Below, piece by piece: positions 15,319 through 22,849 of a stretch of 25,679 bases of DNA. Within the stretch, counting starts at the first letter, position 1. The number at the start of each line of letters is the position of its first letter. The translations under genes were made by a program, and so were the position numbers. The stretch is from a virus, in the IMG/VR virus record IMGVR_UViG_3300031525_000033, positions 1-25,679 of that record. The stretch is one strand, 5' to 3'. Below the pieces are notes generated by a model. The model searched no databases, had not been told where the DNA came from, and saw only the letters and a program-made list of their open reading frames with translations.

Positions 15319-16338
15319 TCAATCGCCGTACTCTTCGATCTTCTCCAGTCGCCCCTCACCAGAACCGGCGCCGGCATCGTAATGCCCACGGGTCCGGCCG
15401 CCGCGCTTACGCGGCATCATCCCCGGAGGCGGGCCGCCAGCACCCGGCGGCATTCCCGGCGGAGGACCGCCCATCCCCGGAGGCGGGCCGCCAGGAGACA
15501 TCTGCGGAGCGCCAGGAGGCGGCATCCCAGCACCGGGCGGCGGCATGGGGCGCGGCGGCATCGGCTGGCCCATTGGGGCCGCGTCTTTTCCTGGCTGAGC
15601 TATCACAATGTTAATATTGGTCTTGCCGACCTTACCGCCCTTTGCGTGGGCTTCGCGGCCGCCAGTCGGTCGTGTTCCCTGTAGCGTCCCATTGGACACC
15701 GATCCGCCGTGACACTTGGCGCACTGACAGGATGAATGGTGTCGCTCCACCGCTTCCGTCTTGCCGCCATGGGCGCGCGCCATGCCGCCATGACACTTGG
15801 GGCATTCGCACGAGAAGTCATGAAGTTCCGAACCGCCACGCAGCGCCTTGGGCTTAACCATGGACTTGACCAGAGCCTTGTCCTCGGCAGCGTCCTTGTG
15901 CTCAGCCTTCCCGCCCTTAGCGCGGGTCGGGTAGTTGAAGCCCATGCGACCCTGGCCGCCCATTCCGGCCGCTAGCGGCGTGGCCAGCGGGCCACCCGCC
16001 AGCTTATGGGCGCGACCGCCAGTCTTCATGCCGCCTTCATGCTTCGGTCCCGAGCGCTCCTCGTTGGCCTCCTTGACGTTGCGGTTTATCAGCTCATTGG
16101 CAAGGCGACCGCCTGACTTGCGAGGCTTGCGCCCCGCATGATGTTTCGCGTGCTCGCCCTCGACGTGGCCGCCGCGCTTGAACTGCTTGGAGACGGGGCG
16201 GGGCCCAGTCTGGACATTGGCCTCAAGCGGCTCGGGCGGGGTCCAGTCCGATGCATCGACCTTCTGGTGCGGGTCAGTCGTCAGGCGCTTGGCCTTGTCG
16301 CGCATCTTGGCGCGGGCCTCTTTGGCAAGCTCTGACAT
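15319..16338 (-). CDS. Gly/Lys/Pro-rich protein with duplicated CxCxxCHGG motifs
   Basis: 339 aa, no hydrophobic segments. In order: a basic N-terminus (AKEARAKMRDKAKRL); EHAKHHAGRKPRKSGGR (62-78), shared with the basic protein at 9351-9824; further Lys-Gly-Gly-Lys elements (RAKGGKAEH, HAKGGKVGK); two Cys motifs, FSCECPKCHGG (175-185) and SSCQCAKCHGG (202-212); a short hydrophobic strand NINIVIAQPG; then a Pro/Gly/Met-rich run (about 254-308) ending in MPRKRGGRTRG. The Cys motifs are probably a metal site. The ATG overlaps the upstream stop as TGATG. Composition suggests a disordered, nucleic-acid or capsid-binding virion protein. No known family is claimed. Confidence 0.8.
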   Translation of the reverse strand: MSELAKEARAKMRDKAKRLTTDPHQKVDASDWTPPEPLEANVQTGPRPVSKQFKRGGHVEGEHAKHHAGRKPRKSGGRLANELINRNVKEANEERSGPKHEGGMKTGGRAHKLAGGPLATPLAAGMGGQGRMGFNYPTRAKGGKAEHKDAAEDKALVKSMVKPKALRGGSELHDFSCECPKCHGGMARAHGGKTEAVERHHSSCQCAKCHGGSVSNGTLQGTRPTGGREAHAKGGKVGKTNINIVIAQPGKDAAPMGQPMPPRPMPPPGAGMPPPGAPQMSPGGPPPGMGGPPPGMPPGAGGPPPGMMPRKRGGRTRGHYDAGAGSGEGRLEKIEEYGD

Positions 16339-16643
16339 CAGGAGATCTTTCCAGTTGAGTTCAGGCCGGGACGCAGAACGGCGTCGGCATAGGAATCGTA
16401 CGTGGCTGACTCGACTTGATTCCGATGATTAAGGCTGTCATCCAAAACTATCGTATCGGCCCAGCTCACGCTCTCGCCCAACTTAAGCGACGTGATGCTC
16501 TCGCATACTCGTTGCATCGTTTCAGGGGTGAATTGAACGAATACGTCCGAACCGGAGGAGCTCCGCAAACGAAGCTCAACGAACGGGGAGACTTTTCCCC
16601 CGTGCTCGCGGTCGAACTTCCTGGCTGTGAGCATCGCTGACAT
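16338..16643 (-). CDS. Hypothetical protein downstream of portal
   Basis: 101 aa. The first ATG overlaps the portal stop as TAATG; a second ATG three codons later (MLTARKF) is also possible, and neither has a strong Shine-Dalgarno, so translation is probably coupled to portal. The middle has paired strands FVELRLRSSSGSDVFVQFTPE followed by a helix TMQRVCESITSLKLGES. This gives a small alpha/beta look with no catalytic motif. No family recognised. Confidence 0.7.
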   Translation of the reverse strand: MSAMLTARKFDREHGGKVSPFVELRLRSSSGSDVFVQFTPETMQRVCESITSLKLGESVSWADTIVLDDSLNHRNQVESATYDSYADAVLRPGLNSTGKIS

Positions 16644-18958
16644 TATTGGTCGTCCGCCCCAATCTCGCGCTCAATCGGCTTCACTTCATGAGCCCCGGCC
16701 TCAGCCTGTTGCGGGTTTCGCATAATTTCTGAGGCGAAATCGAGGACAGTTTCCTTCTCTTTGGCCTGACGGTCAAGGTCGCGGTTCTCGTCGTCCACAT
16801 TGGATCGATGCGCCTGCAGCTTGAGCGCGTCTGCCTTGGTCTCTGCGTCCATGCGGCTGGTCTGCGCCTCATAGACGTCAACCGGAGTCGGTCCTTGCTG
16901 CGCGCCGACCAAACCCTTGTTCTTGACGTCCTGGGCCTTGGTCTGAGCGTCGATCATGCGCGCCTTGGAATCCGTCTCCTTGGCATTGGCTATCTTGGCG
17001 TCATTTCCGGCCTTGGCCATCGCCTCCTGAACCTGCGGCGGCGGCTGCGGATTGGCTACGAGGAACTCATCGGGATTGCTGTACCCGATGGTCTTGATCG
17101 CCACCTCATTGATTTTGCGCGGGTCATAAAGCGCCGGGCTGTCCTTGGCCAACTGCAGCAGCGCTAGCACCTTCATGATGCGCTGGGTATGACTGGCGGT
17201 GTTCGGATCGGCCTGTGGCGTAAGGTTGTAGTCGCTAAGCGCCTGGATGAACACCTTCTCGGTCCACTTCTGGCCAGACGGATGCTTCTTGTACCGGAGG
17301 AAGCTCTCGGGGTGATCTCGGAACACGGCGACCAGAAGCCGGAACTCTTCTGCCTGGCTGGTATGCATCCGCTTGTGGACCGAACCGACCATCTTCGTGG
17401 CCTGTTCGATCATGGCCAGCATGGTTCCGACTGGAATGTCCTGCTTACCCTCGCCAACCAGCGTCTGCGCCGATCCAGCCACGCGCTGGCCCGTCTCAAC
17501 GATGTTCTCGACGAGTTGCATCAGCGGACCCATCTGCGCCGTGTTGTAGGGCAGCTGCATGATGGCCTTGCGGATGTCGTCCATGCCGCTAATGTCGACT
17601 TGGGCGCCAGCGCCAGGAGCGACTCGGATCAGATTGGTATTCTGGCGGGTAGCGCTCTTTCCGATCAGGAATCCCGGGAAATTGGCATACATCCCGTTGT
17701 CGAGCATCTCACGCCAAGCGGCCGTCACGGCATTGGTGGAATTTCCAAGTATGTGCAGCAGGCCGATGTCGCAGAAGTCAAAACCCGGAACGAAAGTGTA
17801 CTTCACGAACACCGTCTTGGCCTCGGGAAGCTCCTTGGTTTCCTCCTCGTAATTCCGGACGATGGAGAGGATTTCATGAGACGTGACGTCGATCGTCACG
17901 CGATATGGAATCTCAAGGCCAGTCACCTTGCCTTTGCGCTTGTGCTCAAATCCCTTGACGTCAAGTTCGCAATAGCACTCGTAAATCTCCCGGTCCCGAT
18001 CCAGCGGATTGCCGGCGCTCTGAGAGACTCCGGACTGGTCTCGCTCCGCACGCTGGACCGAATCCAAATCGGCTTGGCTGGGGTCCGACAGTGGAATGTC
18101 GCGGTAGACGCCAAGGATCTGCAGCCGCTTGACGATCGACGGCCGCAGGGAAATCCGGTGCGTGATACGTCTGGCGTTCTTCAGGTCCGTGGCGCTAGAG
18201 TTGACGATCAGGTCGTCGCTGTCCACCGTCTCGCTGACTGGACGCTCCCGTAGCGGGCAGAAGTACACCTTCTTAAACGACATGCCGCCCAGGCCGAGCT
18301 TCATGAGCATACGGTCGGTGTCTGGGTAATATTCGCTGGCCGTCGTGGTTAGGTAGTGGTTCAGATCCTTTTCGAGCGCGTCCGCCAGCTCGTCGCTCTC
18401 AAGCGTATCGCCGACGGTTGATCCTTCTAGGGGCGGGCCGCCGTTGTGGCCCATCTGAGGCGGGTTGCCGTTGGCGTCATCCCTGATCTTTACCGGCCCG
18501 TCAGTGGGAAGCAGCTCCGACCTCGCATTGGCCTGGAACTGCAACACCGCCTCAGCTAGCAGGGGGTGGCGAACCTTGGACATGCCTTCGATCGGGGCGC
18601 CGTCGCTAGCGCCCTGAAGGCCGGGAACCTCAAGCTTGAACCCGAGCAGCTTGATGCCGGTCTCGATGTAGGATTCCCACTCCTTGCGGCTCTCCTTGTC
18701 ATCGGAGATTGACCGCAGCAGGTCCTCTGCGATCCGCGTCAGCTCTGGATTGTCGATGCGGTCAACGAGGTTGTCGAACCATCCGGTCGGACTGTCATCG
18801 ACCGGTGCACCAATGACGGGGCGACCATCCAGTGAGATGGTGATCGCCCCGTCTGGGTGTTCGATCTTCAGGATAGCGCCACTATCGTCAATATCAGGAC
18901 GATCCTCGCCCTCATCGACTTCGATAATCAGCTCAGGTTCGGGAGCGAGGCCAGCCAT
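16643..18958 (-). CDS. Portal protein (P22-type, podovirus)
   Basis: 771 aa, similar in size to the 725-aa P22 portal. It forms the dodecameric ring through which DNA enters and leaves the head. Typical landmarks: an acidic N-terminus; a helix-rich start with SRKEWESYIETGIKLLG (about 91-107); RHPLLAEAVLQFQANARSELLP (about 130-151); LGLGGMSFKKVYF (about 222-234); FVPGFDFCDIGLLHILGNS (crown and clip region); NAVTAAWREMLDNGMYANFPG; and GSVHKRMHTSQAEEFRLL. A Pro-rich hinge (NPQPPPQ) is followed from about 643 by a 129-residue Ala/Lys/Asp/Gln helical tail, perhaps the barrel-like C-terminal extension known in P22. ATG follows a GGGGGC tract. It is separated from the terminase by five small genes. 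Confidence 0.88.
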   Translation of the reverse strand: MAGLAPEPELIIEVDEGEDRPDIDDSGAILKIEHPDGAITISLDGRPVIGAPVDDSPTGWFDNLVDRIDNPELTRIAEDLLRSISDDKESRKEWESYIETGIKLLGFKLEVPGLQGASDGAPIEGMSKVRHPLLAEAVLQFQANARSELLPTDGPVKIRDDANGNPPQMGHNGGPPLEGSTVGDTLESDELADALEKDLNHYLTTTASEYYPDTDRMLMKLGLGGMSFKKVYFCPLRERPVSETVDSDDLIVNSSATDLKNARRITHRISLRPSIVKRLQILGVYRDIPLSDPSQADLDSVQRAERDQSGVSQSAGNPLDRDREIYECYCELDVKGFEHKRKGKVTGLEIPYRVTIDVTSHEILSIVRNYEEETKELPEAKTVFVKYTFVPGFDFCDIGLLHILGNSTNAVTAAWREMLDNGMYANFPGFLIGKSATRQNTNLIRVAPGAGAQVDISGMDDIRKAIMQLPYNTAQMGPLMQLVENIVETGQRVAGSAQTLVGEGKQDIPVGTMLAMIEQATKMVGSVHKRMHTSQAEEFRLLVAVFRDHPESFLRYKKHPSGQKWTEKVFIQALSDYNLTPQADPNTASHTQRIMKVLALLQLAKDSPALYDPRKINEVAIKTIGYSNPDEFLVANPQPPPQVQEAMAKAGNDAKIANAKETDSKARMIDAQTKAQDVKNKGLVGAQQGPTPVDVYEAQTSRMDAETKADALKLQAHRSNVDDENRDLDRQAKEKETVLDFASEIMRNPQQAEAGAHEVKPIEREIGADDQ

Positions 18959-19037
18959 GCCCCCTTATCGCCTGATTGCGTCTTTGTGGTCAAATGTCAC
19001 CGCGCTGTCCCAGTCGGTACCTGCGAGGTATGGATGC

Positions 19038-19358
19038 TCACGAGCGCACCAGTTTGACAGAGCGCCACTCGCCGGGCGCGAAGATGTCGATGGCGTCCAC
19101 GTCCGAGTGCTGGACGATTAGCTCGCCATTGGCGCCCATGTCGACGCTCTTGACGTCGTACTCAGCAGGCATGCCGCTGCCTTGGAGCTGGATCTGGTAG
19201 CGTAGGGACGCATTGGCCACCCGAAGATCATTCTGATCGTGCTCCTTCAGGGAACTGTCCACGATGGTATCCCGAACGCTACCCGGAGCGACTAGCGCAT
19301 TGGGGGCTAGATCGGCGACGGTCGCGACTGGGTTACCGTTGGCGTCAGTGATCGGCAT
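19038..19358 (-). CDS. Hypothetical protein upstream of portal
   Basis: 106 aa, with GGAG 7 nt before ATG. The N-terminus PITDANGNPVATVADLAP resembles phage proteins that open with an Asp-Ala-Asn-Gly-Asn-Pro turn. The middle is polar (SLKEHDQNDLRVANASLRYQIQL), and the C-terminal half is beta-prone (GELIVQHSDVDAIDIFAPGEWRSVKLV). It is followed by 79 nt before portal, in which another frame is open without a normal start codon. No family is recognised. The position suggests an accessory packaging or virion protein. Confidence 0.65.
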   Translation of the reverse strand: MPITDANGNPVATVADLAPNALVAPGSVRDTIVDSSLKEHDQNDLRVANASLRYQIQLQGSGMPAEYDVKSVDMGANGELIVQHSDVDAIDIFAPGEWRSVKLVRS

Positions 19359-19470
19359 GGTCGTTCTCCGGGTTTACGATTGAAACGTTGTGCGGTTGCA
19401 AGGGTTCCGACCCGAAGGCCTTTTCCCACTCCTCATCGGATATTGGGCCTGAAACGGAACTTTGTGCCAT
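19345..19470 (-). CDS. Possible 41-aa small protein
   Basis: An open frame of 41 codons (MAQSSVSGPISDEEWEKAFG and onward) with an acidic/amphipathic helix SDEEWEKAFG. It overlaps the next ATG by 14 nt, in keeping with the dense gene packing. The same frame stays open for 14 codons upstream of this ATG without another start codon, and the ATG has no good Shine-Dalgarno. Hence the start, and whether it is a gene at all, are uncertain. Confidence 0.35.
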   Translation of the reverse strand: MAQSSVSGPISDEEWEKAFGSEPLQPHNVSIVNPENDHADH

Positions 19471-19515
19471 AGCTCTGATAAATTCAACGCACCACGCTCG
19501 GAATCCCTCCGACTA

Positions 19516-19698
19516 TCACAGCCGATCTCCCTTGATCCCAAGCGCCACGGCCGATGCCGCCAGCGCGGTCCTTAGATCCACCTCAGCGCGGCGCTCAAGG
19601 CGAGCGTACGTATCCTCAGACACCCCCAACTTCTCGGACGCCTGACGCGCGGTAAGGCGCATTCGCTTGCGCCAGTCGCGGAGTTCTTGGCCGGTCAT
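19516..19698 (-). CDS. Mini XRE/Cro-like helix-turn-helix regulator
   Basis: 60 aa, essentially one domain. MTGQELRDWRKRMRLTARQ, then ASEKLGVSEDTYARLER, is a textbook XRE helix-turn-helix: a first helix with Arg-Lys-x-Met, then the pair around Ala-Ser-x-Lys-Leu-Gly-Val-Ser-x-x-Thr-Tyr. A third helix, DLRTALAASAVALG, follows. It starts in an ATGA overlap with the upstream gene. It sits in a block between terminase and portal, away from any obvious lysogeny region. It could control the putative promoter 1 kb upstream, which has a dyad in its spacer, but that link is inference. Confidence 0.8.
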   Translation of the reverse strand: MTGQELRDWRKRMRLTARQASEKLGVSEDTYARLERRAEVDLRTALAASAVALGIKGDRL

Positions 19699-19904
19699 TC
19701 AGCCAACGCCGCGTCCAGAAGCATCTTCCAGATGTCGTCCGGCGCACCGATGAGCTGGTGGACCATCAAGCCATCCTCGCGGTAGACGACCGTGTGATCA
19801 CGCATGGCCTTGAGCGCCACTCGGGCATGTGAGCGAGCCATACTCAGCGGCAGACCGTCGCTTTCATGAATGGCCTGGGCGACGCTCTCTATCAACCCGC
19901 TCAT
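19695..19904 (-). CDS. Small phage hypothetical protein ending in DAALAE
   Basis: 69 aa from the ATG at 19904, which overlaps the upstream stop as ATGA and has GGAGG 10 nt before it. Sequence: [30 protein letters not shown] (helical, with an Ala-Ile-His-Glu-Ser-Asp-Gly pattern common to small phage proteins), then ends in IWKMLLDAALAE. The same kind of ending, WRIMIDAALAE, closes the 239-aa protein at 23712-24431. Function unknown. Confidence 0.72.
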   Translation of the reverse strand: MSGLIESVAQAIHESDGLPLSMARSHARVALKAMRDHTVVYREDGLMVHQLIGAPDDIWKMLLDAALAE

Positions 19905-20662
19905 TTCGTCCCCACCTCCGATAGACACGCCACCATGCCGTCTGCTAGCCGCTTAATGGCGTCGGCGTCGGCGTCGGCGTAGGCGTTGGCGTAGGCGTAG
20001 GCGTTGGCGTTGGCGTAGGCGTAGGCGTCGGCGTAGGCGTAGGCGTCGGCGTAGGCGTTGGCGTAGGCGTTGGCGTCGGCGTCGGCGTAGGCGTAGGCGT
20101 CGGCGTCGGCGTAGGCGTCGGCGTAGGCGTTGGCGTAGGTGACATATCTGACCAAATAAATCCTCCTGAACGCATCTTTCAGGATCGGCCGCCATTCGTC
20201 CGCGGAGAACTTCTTCCCGGTTAGCGCGGCAAATTGCATTTCGGCCAACAGCCGATGCGGAGTGGCATCCCTGCCGTATTTTTCAGCGACCTCAATGGCC
20301 AGCGGGCCGACGACCTTAGCATGCCACGCATGCACGACCGAAAACGGCACCTTGCCATTCAGGCGCTTCAGTTCAGCATAGAACCTCTCGCCCCAATCGA
20401 AGGCATCATCTGGTTTCTGATGATCGAAAAACCATGGAACCATCTGCGCCAGCCAGCGAGGCATAATCTCGGCAGGACAGTCGCTCGGACTATTGACATC
20501 GGGACCGATGATGCCAAGGCCACAAGCCAACATGCGGCCGTCACCTTCTCCTCCATATCCTCCCCTATGCCAAGATCCTTGGATCAGAGCGTTTTCAGCC
20601 TTGGCCTTGGCGTAGAGTTCGAACGCCTCTTCGGCAGTTTTCGCAGTTTGCATCTTCATCAT
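19901..20662 (-). CDS. Hypothetical protein with a 60-residue (Tyr/Asp/Asn)-Ala repeat tract
   Basis: 253 aa. Residues 1-172 form a domain with [62 protein letters not shown] and [20 protein letters not shown]. Residues 176-235 are 30 perfect dipeptides in which Tyr, Asp or Asn alternates with Ala. The tail [18 protein letters not shown] looks like a normal helix. Related phage hypotheticals with such tracts exist to my knowledge, but I cannot name the family or function. Three in-frame ATGs lie within four codons; GGAAGG is nearest to the second and third, so the true start may be 20659 or 20653. The gene follows the putative promoter at 20680-20709. Confidence 0.75.
   Translation of the reverse strand: MMKMQTAKTAEEAFELYAKAKAENALIQGSWHRGGYGGEGDGRMLACGLGIIGPDVNSPSDCPAEIMPRWLAQMVPWFFDHQKPDDAFDWGERFYAELKRLNGKVPFSVVHAWHAKVVGPLAIEVAEKYGRDATPHRLLAEMQFAALTGKKFSADEWRPILKDAFRRIYLVRYVTYANAYADAYADADAYAYADADANAYANAYADAYAYADAYAYANANAYAYANAYADADADAIKRLADGMVACLSEVGTK
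19958..20137 (-). repeat. Perfect 6-bp tandem repeat, 30 copies, in frame
   Basis: 180 bp of hexamer GGCGTN (plus strand), read on the minus strand as NAC GCC. Only one base in six ever varies: it is T, G or A on the coding strand, giving Tyr (14), Asp (10) or Asn (6), and never C (His). All alanine codons are identical. Because the unit is two codons, copy-number change keeps the gene in frame. All three minus frames are open through it, including a Pro-Thr repeat frame that I treat as a shadow. Confidence 0.97.
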
Positions 20663-20679
20663 CCTTCCCAGATTTTCCC

Positions 20680-20709
20680 ATCATAACCCGCATTATGCGG
20701 CAAAAGCAA
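20680..20709 (-). promoter_or_regulatory. Putative promoter with dyad in the spacer, upstream of the repeat gene
   Basis: In the 68-nt gap after the terminase gene, the minus strand shows TATGAT (20680-20685, five of six -10 matches) preceded after 18 nt by TTGCTT (20704-20709, a poor -35). The spacer holds a dyad, CCGCAT-A-ATGCGG (20688-20700), which could be a repressor or activator site. An activator would suit the poor -35. An XRE regulator is encoded two genes downstream. The promoter call is by pattern only. Confidence 0.4.
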
Positions 20710-20730
20710 CGGCTGAGACCCGCAAAACGC

Positions 20731-22386
20731 CTACACCGGGTAGAGCGGCTCGGGCGGCTTCGTGTAGCGCTTAGCGTCCTCGATCTCTGCGGCTCGCTCC
20801 GGACTGCGGATCAGCATGCCTATGTCGCGCAGATGGCGGAGGGCCTGGGACACGGTGTCGGTCAGGTCGCGATACCGACCCTTAGGAAACTGCGAAACCT
20901 CGGTGATAGTCATCTCGGCCCACTTTCGATCCGGCGCGAAGATCACTCCCTCAGAAAATAGGTGCTGCACCGAATAAAGTCTGGACTGCTTGTCCAGATT
21001 TCCGGGATTGTACAGCTGTATACCAACCGTCTCATTACGCATTAGTCGGCGGATTTCCTGGGCCGTACTAATTCCGGCGGCCTTGTTCTCGATAACCAAC
21101 TTATCGATTTTGAACTTAGAACATGTTTCCATAACGAGCTTAACAAGGTCGTGAAACTCCAGGCGCTCACGCCAGGCATGCATGAGCATGACTTTGGGCG
21201 CCTCCTCGGTAAACGCCCTATCGCCGTACTGGGGACGGCCGTCGCTATCCAGCCAACGATGCTGCGTTGCTACAGGATCGGTCGTGAACACGCCCCACAC
21301 GGTCATAGCAGACGGATCGTTCTCCTCCTTCTCGGTATAGGCGGTATCTAGGCTGGCGATGATGTAATCCATCGGCGGGAACGCCTTGTCCTCCCACAAC
21401 CGCCACCACTCGCGCTTGATGATACCGCCGCCCTTGGGAGAGGGGCGCTGCTGAAGCTGACCCGCAGCGCCCCACGGCCCCAGCGTGCGCTCAAGGCTGG
21501 AGACCTCCTCCTCGCCAAAGCGCTCTGGCCACATCAATTCGCCCTCGACCTGACGAGGATCTTTCCAACCTATTGACGTGACGAACGACCTGTCCGCCTC
21601 ATAGCGCATGGGCAGGCAGACATGATCCCACTCGTCGGCTGCGGCCTCCAGCACATGGCCCGTCCAATCATTCTCAGCCAAGCGCTGCTGAACGCCAACA
21701 AACGCTCCGGTTTTCGGGTCGTTCAAACGCGTCCTGGCGCTCTGGTCCCACCAGTCATTAGTCGACGTGATCGTGGCCTCTGATTCTGCCTCATTGGCGG
21801 CATTTGCGTCGTCGATCACAAAGCACATAGCGCCTTCCCCGGTAGCGGTACCGCTAATCGAGGTTATGAGGCGCTCGCCTCCCTTATCGTTGCTGAATCG
21901 GTGCTTGGTGTCCTGATCGTTCATAAGGGCGAATCGATCGCCCCAGAGCTTTTGATACCAAGGACTCTTGATCAGGCGACGGCACTTGACACTGTCTCGC
22001 ATGGACAGTTTTTCGGCATAGCTCGCGTGCAGAAACTGGACGCCAGGTCCAGAGATGGGACCCCTAAACCGCTGGGCCCAAACCCACGCCGGAAAGGCAA
22101 CTGAAATCAGGGATGATTTTCCGCACCGCGGCGGAATATTAATCAGAAGACGTCGTATTTCGCCGTCCGCAACCGCCTCCAGATGCTCACATATCGCCTC
22201 AAGACACCACCCGTCCGTCCATGGGCTCGGGTCGATATATTTCCATGCGGCGCGGAGAAACTCATACAGCGAGCCCTCGTAAAGCTCCCGCTGCTCCTCA
22301 ATCTCCTTCCTCGCTATCGCCGCCAAGATCTCCTCGCGCGGCGTCTGCAGCAGTTGCAAGGCTAAGGAGTTGATCGAGCTGCTCAC
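20731..22386 (-). CDS. terL: Terminase large subunit
   Basis: 551 aa, the ATP-driven packaging motor and nuclease. The ATPase part has Walker A in NIPPRCGKS (83-91), Walker B at CFVIDDA (188-194), and the coupling-type segment FVGVQQRLAENDWTGHV (229-245). The nuclease part has YIIASLDTAY with Asp347, KLVIENKAAG with Glu433, and the C-terminal RDLTDTVSQALRHL with Asp510, matching the three-acid RNase H-like centre. The frame begins at GTG 22386, overlapping terS by 89 nt, with no good Shine-Dalgarno. A TTG at 22326 (after GAGGAG) is an alternative start, and no ATG is available in between. The family is Sf6/P22-like terminase by pattern. Confidence 0.93.
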   Translation of the reverse strand: MSSSINSLALQLLQTPREEILAAIARKEIEEQRELYEGSLYEFLRAAWKYIDPSPWTDGWCLEAICEHLEAVADGEIRRLLINIPPRCGKSSLISVAFPAWVWAQRFRGPISGPGVQFLHASYAEKLSMRDSVKCRRLIKSPWYQKLWGDRFALMNDQDTKHRFSNDKGGERLITSISGTATGEGAMCFVIDDANAANEAESEATITSTNDWWDQSARTRLNDPKTGAFVGVQQRLAENDWTGHVLEAAADEWDHVCLPMRYEADRSFVTSIGWKDPRQVEGELMWPERFGEEEVSSLERTLGPWGAAGQLQQRPSPKGGGIIKREWWRLWEDKAFPPMDYIIASLDTAYTEKEENDPSAMTVWGVFTTDPVATQHRWLDSDGRPQYGDRAFTEEAPKVMLMHAWRERLEFHDLVKLVMETCSKFKIDKLVIENKAAGISTAQEIRRLMRNETVGIQLYNPGNLDKQSRLYSVQHLFSEGVIFAPDRKWAEMTITEVSQFPKGRYRDLTDTVSQALRHLRDIGMLIRSPERAAEIEDAKRYTKPPEPLYPV

Positions 22387-22849
22387 GAGTCAGGTTGTCC
22401 AGCTTCGCCGCGGTTTCCACTTTGATCGGCGCATCATCCTTTGAACCGCCCGTAAGCGCAACCTTGTCGCCATAACGCTTGGGGTCCCACTTAGCGAGCA
22501 GCTTCAAATCCGTGTCGATGATGAGCTTATCGCGCTGGATATCGCCTGTGCTGTCGCCGCCTTCATAGGTCAGCTTTCCCCGCGCGGTCTTTCTAACCTT
22601 CCAGGCGATGTGGTCCCAACCGCTTTCCCGAGCCTTCGCGATGCTTTCGGAAAGGGAAGGTCGATCCTTGGCCCATTGCCACACGGTAACGACAGAAGAT
22701 GGCATGTGACTATCGCGGCAGATAACAGCCAGAGGTTCGCCTTCAGCTAGACGCTCGCATATCTCAGCAGCTAGCTGATCGGTATAAAACGTGGGACGGC
22801 CAGTCTCTTTTGGTTCTGGAGGCGAGAAGTCCTTCTTAATCCTGGCCAT
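22298..22849 (-). CDS. terS: Terminase small subunit (Sf6-like)
   Basis: 183 aa. It would bind the packaging start site and activate the large subunit. The N-terminal DNA-binding domain is visible: GRPTFYTDQLAAEICERLAEG, then EPLAVICRDSHMPSSVVTVWQWA (39-60), a helix-turn-helix of the Sf6-type small terminase. SIAKARESGWDHIAWKVRKTARG forms the following helices, and KLLAKWDPKRYGDKV (116-130) is the conserved oligomerisation-end signature. The C-terminus is acidic and probably contacts the large subunit. It lies directly upstream of, and overlaps, the large-subunit gene. The Shine-Dalgarno is weak, and the start overlaps the preceding gene by 14 nt. Confidence 0.9.
   Translation of the reverse strand: MARIKKDFSPPEPKETGRPTFYTDQLAAEICERLAEGEPLAVICRDSHMPSSVVTVWQWAKDRPSLSESIAKARESGWDHIAWKVRKTARGKLTYEGGDSTGDIQRDKLIIDTDLKLLAKWDPKRYGDKVALTGGSKDDAPIKVETAAKLDNLTREQLDQLLSLATAADAARGDLGGDSEEGD

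Noticed and set aside
15702-15812. c-type cytochrome (two CxxCH motifs)
   Set aside because: No signal peptide, no heme-protein fold and a disordered Gly/Pro-rich context. A metal site is more likely.
17189-18253. 354-aa plus-strand ORF opposite portal
   Set aside because: It is antisense to a clear portal gene; its composition reflects portal codon bias and no domain is seen.
19958-20137. Diversity-generating retroelement target (Asn codons mutated at A)
   Set aside because: Variation at the first base of AAC-type codons looks like adenine mutagenesis, but no reverse transcriptase or template repeat is in the window, and His never appears. Slippage and selection are simpler.
19945-20175. 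Separate gene for a Pro-Thr repeat protein
   Set aside because: It is another frame of the hexamer tract. Any frame through the repeat is open, and this one has no Shine-Dalgarno or conserved flanks, while the 253-aa frame has a real domain on both sides.
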